Source: Anaerolineales bacterium
Lineage (GTDB): Bacteria > Chloroflexota > Anaerolineae > Anaerolineales > E44-bin32
NCBI GenBank assembly: GCA_023250385.1
Contig: JAHFAU010000048.1
Location: 1-11,593 of the forward strand
Length of the DNA stretch: 11,593 nucleotides
Direction: 5' to 3'
Under the pieces are notes generated by a model. It did not search any database. It was not told the DNA's origin and saw nothing but the letters and a program-made list of their open reading frames with translations. Of this stretch, positions 7,225 to 11,593 are shown one piece after another; within the stretch, counting starts at the first letter, position 1; every line of letters starts with the position of its first letter. The translations under genes were made by a program, and so were the position numbers.

Positions 7225-7250
7225 CCCGCTCTCACCCGTTGCGGTATAAT
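7221..7250 (+). promoter_or_regulatory. Sigma-70-type promoter of the rpmH operon
   Basis: A -35 box TTGACC (7221-7226, five of six consensus bases) and a perfect -10 box TATAAT (7245-7250) are separated by 18 bp. The -35 overlaps the murA stop codon (7222-7224). Transcription should begin near 7257, giving a leader of about 34 nt before the rpmH ATG. This is the best promoter in the window and probably drives rpmH, rnpA, yidD, the lipoprotein gene, yidC and jag. Confidence 0.8.
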
Positions 7251-7290
7251 CCAGCGGCGGTTCAGCCAAGAGCGAAAGTCGAACCAACGA

Positions 7291-7467
7291 ATGCCCAAGC
7301 GAACCTACCAGCCAAAGATCCGCCGACGAGTGCGAGTCCATGGCTTTCGAGCCCGAATGGCAAGCAAGGCCGGCCGGGATGTTCTCCGGCGACGCAGGCG
7401 GAGAGGCCGCTACCGCCTGGCCGTCCGCAAGAACGCGCACGTTAAGAAGACCAACTGGAACGCCTGA
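7291..7467 (+). CDS. rpmH: 50S ribosomal protein bL34
   Basis: bL34 is a small, very basic protein of the large ribosomal subunit. The frame starts at ATG and encodes 58 aa beginning MPKRTYQPKIRRR, followed by HGFRARMASKAGRDVLRRRR and GRYRLAV, which match the bL34 signature along its length. Bacterial bL34 is usually 44-47 aa; this one has about 11 extra residues at the C-terminus (KNAHVKKTNWNA). There is no strong Shine-Dalgarno; the leader just before the ATG is A-rich. It lies directly downstream of the TTGACC/TATAAT promoter, and rnpA begins 13 bp after the stop, the almost universal bacterial order. dnaA, the common left neighbour of rpmH, is absent here and murA takes its place. Confidence 0.96.
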   Translation: MPKRTYQPKIRRRVRVHGFRARMASKAGRDVLRRRRRRGRYRLAVRKNAHVKKTNWNA

Positions 7468-7480
7468 CGACAGGATCGGG

Positions 7481-7858
7481 GTGCTGAGCGAGCCCCCGGT
7501 GGACCGCAAGTTCAGGCTAACCAGCGCGACGGATTTCAAGCGGGTGCGGCGTACTGGGAAGTCCTATGCCCACCCGCTCGTTTTTTTGATCGCCAGCCCC
7601 AACGGCGGACAACAACCCCGGATTGGGGTCAGTGCAAGCCAGTCGTTTGGGAATGCGGTCAAACGCAATCGGGCCAAGCGGCGGATGCGGGCGGCCGTCC
7701 GGGAGCACTTCGGAGTCATTCACCCGGGTTGGGACTTGATCCTGATCGCCCGGGCCGGGCTCGATCGAGCTGACTGGCCGCAAGTGCTCGATGCCATCGG
7801 CGGCTTATTGCGCCGGGCCCAGTTGGCCAGTGGAGGTAGCGATCCGTACAATGAGTGA
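7481..7858 (+). CDS. rnpA: Ribonuclease P protein component
   Basis: RnpA is the protein subunit that helps the RNase P ribozyme bind and process pre-tRNA 5' ends. From GTG at 7481 it encodes 125 aa, a normal length. FRLTSATDFKRVRRTGKSY is the usual N-terminal motif, and GNAVKRNRAKRR (58-69) is the RNR signature that contacts the RNA. I chose this GTG because AGGA lies five nt upstream and the conserved sequence starts about ten residues later. The frame is open much further left: an ATG at 7340 inside rpmH would give 172 aa, recalling the overlapping rpmH/rnpA arrangement of Thermus. Its stop overlaps the yidD start by 8 bp, implying translational coupling. Confidence 0.93.
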   Translation: MLSEPPVDRKFRLTSATDFKRVRRTGKSYAHPLVFLIASPNGGQQPRIGVSASQSFGNAVKRNRAKRRMRAAVREHFGVIHPGWDLILIARAGLDRADWPQVLDAIGGLLRRAQLASGGSDPYNE

Positions 7859-8183
7859 ACCGGTTGAAGGGGCATTCGCCGCGGTGGCTCAGTCCCCCGG
7901 CGGGGAAAATGGACACCGGCATTCGGACGAGCCTGCCCTCCGGGAGATCCCGATCACTCTCGCCACTCTTCCGCGGCTGCCTGCACTGGCGGTAATCCGG
8001 CTCTATCAGGCCACCCTGTCCCGTACTCTACCCTCCGGGACCTGCCGCTTCACACCGACCTGTTCACATTACAGCTATCAAGCCATTGCCAAGCACGGGT
8101 TGCTCAAGGGCTCTGCTCTCTCGGCATGGCGGATCTTGCGCTGCCAACCCTTTAGCCAGGGTGGCTACGATCCGGTCCCGTGA
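7851..8183 (+). CDS. yidD: Membrane protein insertion efficiency factor YidD
   Basis: YidD is a small inner-membrane-associated protein thought to aid YidC-dependent insertion. The family signature is complete: CRFTPTCSHYSYQAIAKHG (65-83) and RCQPFSQGGYDPVP (97-110), with the three conserved cysteines C65, C71 and C98. An amphipathic or hydrophobic stretch (about 39-60) precedes it. The ATG at 7851 overlaps the rnpA stop as ATGAGTGA. GGAGG lies 14 nt upstream, rather far, so coupling to rnpA translation is likely. The product is 110 aa, compared with 70-90 in many bacteria; the extra 40 or so N-terminal residues are polar and low in recognisable features. The frame is open back to 7791, but that part lies within rnpA. 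Confidence 0.93.
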   Translation: MSEPVEGAFAAVAQSPGGENGHRHSDEPALREIPITLATLPRLPALAVIRLYQATLSRTLPSGTCRFTPTCSHYSYQAIAKHGLLKGSALSAWRILRCQPFSQGGYDPVP

Positions 8184-8196
8184 GGTACGCTCGCGC

Positions 8197-9318
8197 ATGA
8201 TTGCCAAGGATCCAGTTTCCATACTGCCGACCTCCCTGCTCTTTGCCGCGGCGCTGCTGCTCGCCGGATGCGCGGGGGCTGCGGTCCGAGGAGCGACCAG
8301 CTGGCCGGGTCTCGCCAGTGACGGGGACCTGGCGTTCGTGGCCTATAACCAGGCGGTCTACGCGGTCGATCTCGAGTCCGGGGCATTGCGCTGGAAGTAC
8401 CCGGCTGCGCCGGAGCGAGGGCGGGTCTTTTACGCGCCGCCGGCAGTCTCGTCGGAGGGGTCGTTGATCGTCGGAGATTTCTTCAATCAGATCACCGCGC
8501 TCGACCCGGCAAACGGCTCGGTAAAGTGGGGTCCGCTCCAGCTGTCCAAACCCACTCAGCGGATTATCGGCGGGCCAACAATCGAAGGCGAGGTCCTCTT
8601 GGTAGTCTCCAGCGATGGCCGGCTCTACGCCCGAGACGTGAGCACGGGGGAAGGACTCTGGGAATTTCCCGCGGCCTCGAACGAGCCTCTGGTGGGCGGA
8701 CTGTGGTCGGGACCGGTCGTGAGCGGAAATCGAATTTTCTTGTCGGCGCTCGACCACAACCTGTATGTGCTCGATCTAGACACCGGCGATCTGATTTGGA
8801 ACGAACCGCCAAACCTCGGCGGGGCCATCGCCGATTCGCCGGTTCTGTCGGACGGTCTGATCTTGGTTGGAACGTTCAGCAATCAACTGCGGGCGATGGC
8901 GGCCGATGGCGGATCGATCCAGTGGTCATTCGAAGCGCATAACTGGGTCTGGGGTTCGCCTGCGGTAGGCGACGGGTTAGCCTACTTCGGAGACCTGTCG
9001 GGAACGCTGCACGCCGTGGCCTTAGACAATGGAGCCGAGACCTGGAGCGCGGCCGTCGGCAGCTCGATTTCCGCTTCGCCCGTATTTTTCGAGGGGCAGG
9101 TGTTCACCGTCACTCAGAATGGCGTAGTGAGCGCACGAGAAGCCTCGACCGGGAGCGAACTCTGGCAGCGGACGCTGGAAGCGCAACTGCTGAGCGATCC
9201 ATTGCTGGCTGGTGACACCCTGCTGGTGGCTACAACTGCGGGGACACCGTTGCTGACCGCATTTCTTGTCGAGTCGGGCGCCACCCGCTGGAGCTTCACT
9301 CCCGCTCAAGGACAATAG
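8197..9318 (+). CDS. PQQ-repeat (BamB-like) beta-propeller lipoprotein
   Basis: The product is a 373-aa exported lipoprotein of unknown function. An N-terminal hydrophobic signal peptide ends in the lipobox LAGC, with C25 as the lipidated residue. The rest is repeats of the PQQ-like propeller type, each with a core like A-x-D-x-x-x-G-x-x-x-W. The closing Trp of each repeat falls at W66, W111, W155, W201, W243, W283, W323 and W365, so eight blades are likely, as in BamB. No quinone-dehydrogenase catalytic domain is present, so enzyme activity is not expected. ATG at 8197 is preceded by GAGG 11 nt upstream. The gene sits 13 bp after yidD and 3 bp before yidC, which suggests a role beside the YidC insertase on the outer face of the membrane; this is inferred from position. 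The repeat fold is sure, the partner is not. Confidence 0.85.
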   Translation: MIAKDPVSILPTSLLFAAALLLAGCAGAAVRGATSWPGLASDGDLAFVAYNQAVYAVDLESGALRWKYPAAPERGRVFYAPPAVSSEGSLIVGDFFNQITALDPANGSVKWGPLQLSKPTQRIIGGPTIEGEVLLVVSSDGRLYARDVSTGEGLWEFPAASNEPLVGGLWSGPVVSGNRIFLSALDHNLYVLDLDTGDLIWNEPPNLGGAIADSPVLSDGLILVGTFSNQLRAMAADGGSIQWSFEAHNWVWGSPAVGDGLAYFGDLSGTLHAVALDNGAETWSAAVGSSISASPVFFEGQVFTVTQNGVVSAREASTGSELWQRTLEAQLLSDPLLAGDTLLVATTAGTPLLTAFLVESGATRWSFTPAQGQ

Positions 9319-9321
9319 AGC

Positions 9322-10137
9322 ATGTGGGACACACTGATCCTAAATCCGATGGTGAATGCCCTGCTGTTTATTTACAACCTGCTCGGCCCCCAGCTCGGGC
9401 TGGCGGGTGCCTTCGGGTTCGCGATCATCCTCTTCACCATCTTGATCCGCCTGATCACCCTTCCGCTGACCGTCAAGCAACAACAGAGCACCCAGCGGAT
9501 GCAGGAGCTTCAGCAGGACAAGCGGTTCCTCAAGCTCCAAGAGAAAAATAAAGGAAACAAGCAGAAGCTGCAGGAAGAGCAGATGAAGCTCTATCGGGAG
9601 CTTGGGATCAATCCCTTCTCCGGTTGTCTGCCGACCGTGATTCAGTTTCCGATCATCTTCGGACTGTACGGCGCGGTCATCCGCGCCCTGGCCCACGCGC
9701 CGGTCCAGCTGCTTGAGTTTTCCAAGCACATCTACAGCTCCATCCCTTCCACCCTGATCCCGCTCGACAGCCGATTCCTCTGGATGGACCTTGGACAACC
9801 CGAGCGGCTCCAGGTGGGTGGGTTGAGCGGTGTGCCGTTTCTGGCACAGGGAATCCCCGTTTTGGCCATCATCGTCGTCATCACCACCTACCTGCAGACC
9901 AAGCTCACCACTCCACCCAGCCCCGGCGGGCAGGGCGCACAGATGACCCAGGTGATGAACGTGTACATGCCGCTGTTCCTGGGCTACTTCGCCTATAGTC
10001 TGGCTTCCGGCCTCGCGCTGTATTTCATGGTCAGCAACTTGCTCGGCATCGCCCAAGCCATCGTGCTGAAGCGGATGCGGGCGAATCGCACAGTCGGAGC
10101 GAAGGTCGTCAAAGAGAGGGCGTTGCCGAAGGGGTAG
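9322..10137 (+). CDS. yidC: Membrane protein insertase YidC/Oxa1
   Basis: YidC inserts and folds membrane proteins, alone or with SecYEG. The product is 271 aa, the short form without the large periplasmic domain of proteobacterial YidC. Hydrophobic segments lie at about 10-27, 29-50, 103-122, 172-192 and 212-248 (two helices), matching the Oxa1 fold. R43 in ILIRLITLPLT is the conserved groove arginine. The Lys/Gln-rich coiled loop (52-93) ends in YRELGINPFSGCLP, the cytoplasmic hairpin motif. No lipobox is visible, unlike Firmicutes YidC. AAGGA nine nt before the ATG is the ribosome binding site. It starts 3 bp after the lipoprotein gene, and its TAG directly abuts the jag ATG, so all are probably translated from one mRNA. 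Confidence 0.95.
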   Translation: MWDTLILNPMVNALLFIYNLLGPQLGLAGAFGFAIILFTILIRLITLPLTVKQQQSTQRMQELQQDKRFLKLQEKNKGNKQKLQEEQMKLYRELGINPFSGCLPTVIQFPIIFGLYGAVIRALAHAPVQLLEFSKHIYSSIPSTLIPLDSRFLWMDLGQPERLQVGGLSGVPFLAQGIPVLAIIVVITTYLQTKLTTPPSPGGQGAQMTQVMNVYMPLFLGYFAYSLASGLALYFMVSNLLGIAQAIVLKRMRANRTVGAKVVKERALPKG

Positions 10138-10896
10138 ATGGGCCTGAAGCGAACCAGCCTGGAGGTCATCGCTCCAACGGTTGAAGAGGCGATCGCTCGC
10201 GGGGCGGCCGAATTGGGGATCCCGCAGGAAGACCTGCAGGTGGAAATCCTCGACGAGGGGGGTAAAGGCTTCCTCGGGCTCTCCGGACGGCAGGCTCGGG
10301 TGCGGCTCAGCGTTGCGCTCGAGGACCGGCCCGGGAAGCTGGCTGCCGATTTGGAGCCGGAGGACGATCGGCAAAGCCGGGAGGGCTTCGCAGCAGCCGC
10401 GGCGGTCGCTGCGCCCGGTGCTGACCCGCGCTCGGTCGGAGTGGCGCAGGATACCGTCGAAGAACTGATCAGGCTCCTGGGTCTCGAGGCCCGAGTGAGC
10501 GCCGGCTGGGGTCCGGCTGATCCGGAGGCTCGCTCCCAGCCGCTCTTGGTTGACGTGCGGGGCGAGGACCTCGGGATCTTGATCGGCAGGCGGGGCGAGA
10601 CCCTGTCGGCCCTCCAGTACATCACCCGGCTGATCGTGGCCAAAGAGCTCCAGCAGCAAGTTGCAGTGGTCATTGACATCGAAGGCTATCGGGCCCGCCG
10701 CGAGCAGCAATTGCAGCGGTTGGCACTCATGATCGCCGACCAAGCGGTCGAGTTGTCGCGAACCATGGAACTCGAACCGATGCCGGCAAACGAACGCCGG
10801 GTCATTCACATGGCGTTGCGCGAGCACCCGGCGGTTCGGACCGAGAGCGTAGGCGAAGGTGTCAACCGGAAAGTCACCATCATTCCGAAGCCCTAG
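10138..10896 (+). CDS. khpB: RNA-binding protein KhpB/Jag (Jag-N, KH, R3H)
   Basis: This is a cytoplasmic RNA-binding protein of 252 aa; in Firmicutes its homologue (Jag, EloR) affects cell elongation and division and pairs with KhpA. The domains run in order. Jag-N covers about 1-60, with the GGKGFLGL motif at 41-48. A linker rich in Ala and acidic residues follows (about 65-100). The type II KH domain has its GILIGRRGETLSALQYI loop at 146-162. The R3H domain includes ANERRVIHMAL (217-227) and the TESVGEGVNRKVTI tail. The ATG immediately follows the yidC TAG with no gap, so translation is probably coupled. The position after yidC is conserved in many Gram-positive and related bacteria. Confidence 0.94.
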   Translation: MGLKRTSLEVIAPTVEEAIARGAAELGIPQEDLQVEILDEGGKGFLGLSGRQARVRLSVALEDRPGKLAADLEPEDDRQSREGFAAAAAVAAPGADPRSVGVAQDTVEELIRLLGLEARVSAGWGPADPEARSQPLLVDVRGEDLGILIGRRGETLSALQYITRLIVAKELQQQVAVVIDIEGYRARREQQLQRLALMIADQAVELSRTMELEPMPANERRVIHMALREHPAVRTESVGEGVNRKVTIIPKP

Positions 10897-10923
10897 AGCC
10901 GCGGAGCCGAATCCCTCTGGCTG

Positions 10924-11593
10924 ATGCCCCGCGTTTCGGGTCCGAACTCCCCCCCGTCAACTATCTCCTGATCGGGCACCTTTCGGAGGACACCACTCCG
11001 GAAGGTCCAACTCTCGGAGGCACGGTCGCCTACGCCGGACTGACCGCGCATGCCTTGGGGCGTTCTGTCGGCATCGTGACCTCTGCTTCCCACGGGCTGG
11101 ACCTCGCCCCGATCCGGGAACTTGCGCTCTCCCTCAAGCCCGCCACTGTTTCGACCTCCTTTGAAAACCGCTACACTTCCAAAGGTCGAGTGCAAACGCT
11201 GCTGGGAAGGGCGTCGGATCTGGAGCTCAGCGACGTGCCGCAGTCTTGGCGGAATTCCAAGATCGTTCACCTCGCTCCGCTCGCCTGTGAGATCCCGGCC
11301 GAGCTGGTGAACGCCTTCCCGAGCTCGTTCCTTGGAGTGACGCCCCAGGGGTCAATGCGCGAGTGGGACTCCGCAGGGCTGGTGAGGCTGCGATCCTGGG
11401 AGTCGGCGCGCGAGCTGCTGCCAATGGCGGATGCAGTAGTGCTCAGCAATGAAGACTTGAAGATGGACTACTCCGCGGCGCAAGACATGGCGGCTCACTG
11501 TCGGGTGCTCGTCGTGACGGAGGCGCCGCTGGGTGCCCGGGTATACACGCAGGGGCGGTCCGACTCGGTGCCAGCCCCAGCCACTCAGGAAGT
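10924..11593 (+). CDS. PfkB-family carbohydrate kinase; apparent frameshift near start, 3' end outside window
   Basis: From 10956 a frame runs open to the right edge and encodes a ribokinase-like protein. It shows NYLLIGHLSEDTTPEG, GGTVAYAGLTAHALG, LGVTPQGSMREWD, VVLSNEDL and VLVVTEAPLGARVY. The GG motif of substrate binding is present; the GAGD catalytic motif would lie beyond the edge. The substrate cannot be told. This frame has no ATG, GTG or TTG between about 10743 and 10956. An ATG at 10924, 27 bp after jag, reads MPRVSGPNSP but in another frame and stops at once after ten or so more bases. A run of seven C (10949-10955) lies between. With eight C the two would join as MPRVSGPNSPPVNYLLIGHL, a natural start. 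So this is either a sequence error, a slippage-controlled gene or a fresh mutation. The family is fairly sure; the start is not. Confidence 0.7.

Noticed and set aside
7225..7290. Replication origin near rpmH
   Set aside because: rpmH is often beside dnaA and oriC, but no DnaA-box-like TTATCCACA or AT-rich unwinding element is seen, and dnaA is absent.
5908..7539. 543-codon minus-strand open frame opposite murA
   Set aside because: It is antisense to a clear MurA with complete motifs, and its translation shows no family signature; long antisense frames are common in GC-rich genes.
9340..10827. 495-codon minus-strand open frame opposite yidC and jag
   Set aside because: It spans two conserved plus-strand genes in antisense, and its Leu/Gln/Glu-rich translation mirrors their codon use.

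Overview
The window is GC-rich, gene-dense bacterial chromosome. Gene order and protein flavour point to a member of Chloroflexota, probably Anaerolineae-like. The main reasons are the run rpmH-rnpA-yidD-(beta-propeller lipoprotein)-yidC-jag, a MurA with Asp in place of the active-site Cys, and a class III cyclase with an N-terminal Cys-pair module of a kind I recall from that phylum. The taxonomic call is an inference from memory, not from a database search.

Layout. (1) Positions 1-608, plus strand: a 5'-truncated organomercurial lyase (MerB) that keeps all three catalytic residues. (2) 609-966: a gene-free stretch with one perfect 14-bp palindrome. (3) 967-5050, minus strand, read from right to left: a six-helix membrane protein (326 aa), gyrB (648 aa, TTG start with a strong ribosome binding site), a class III nucleotide cyclase (270 aa), and the 3' remnant of a TPR-like gene with no usable start. 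The gaps of 17 and 20 bp suggest one transcription unit. (4) 5069-7224, plus strand: a SAM hydroxide adenosyltransferase starting only 18 bp from the divergent membrane gene, followed 2 bp later by murA. (5) 7221-10896, plus strand: a near-consensus sigma-70-type promoter overlapping the murA stop, then rpmH, rnpA, yidD, a lipoprotein with eight beta-propeller repeats, yidC and jag/khpB. All are tightly packed or overlapping. (6) 10924 to the right edge: a PfkB-family sugar kinase. Its reading frame is intact and open to the window end but lacks a start codon. A plausible ATG start lies in another frame just upstream, and a run of seven C lies between them.

Functionally this is mainly a housekeeping region: DNA supercoiling (GyrB), cell-wall precursor synthesis (MurA), and the classical ribosome / RNase P / membrane-insertion cluster (L34, RnpA, YidD, YidC, KhpB). 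The propeller lipoprotein set between yidD and yidC suggests a partner in membrane-protein or envelope assembly. Accessory colour comes from the MerB-like lyase, the cyclase and the degenerate TPR gene. I found no CRISPR array, transposon, tRNA, rRNA or clear replication origin. The points most worth a second look are the C7 frameshift in the kinase, the Asp-type MurA, the propeller lipoprotein inside the YidC operon, the lone merB, and the TPR remnant joined in frame behind the cyclase stop.
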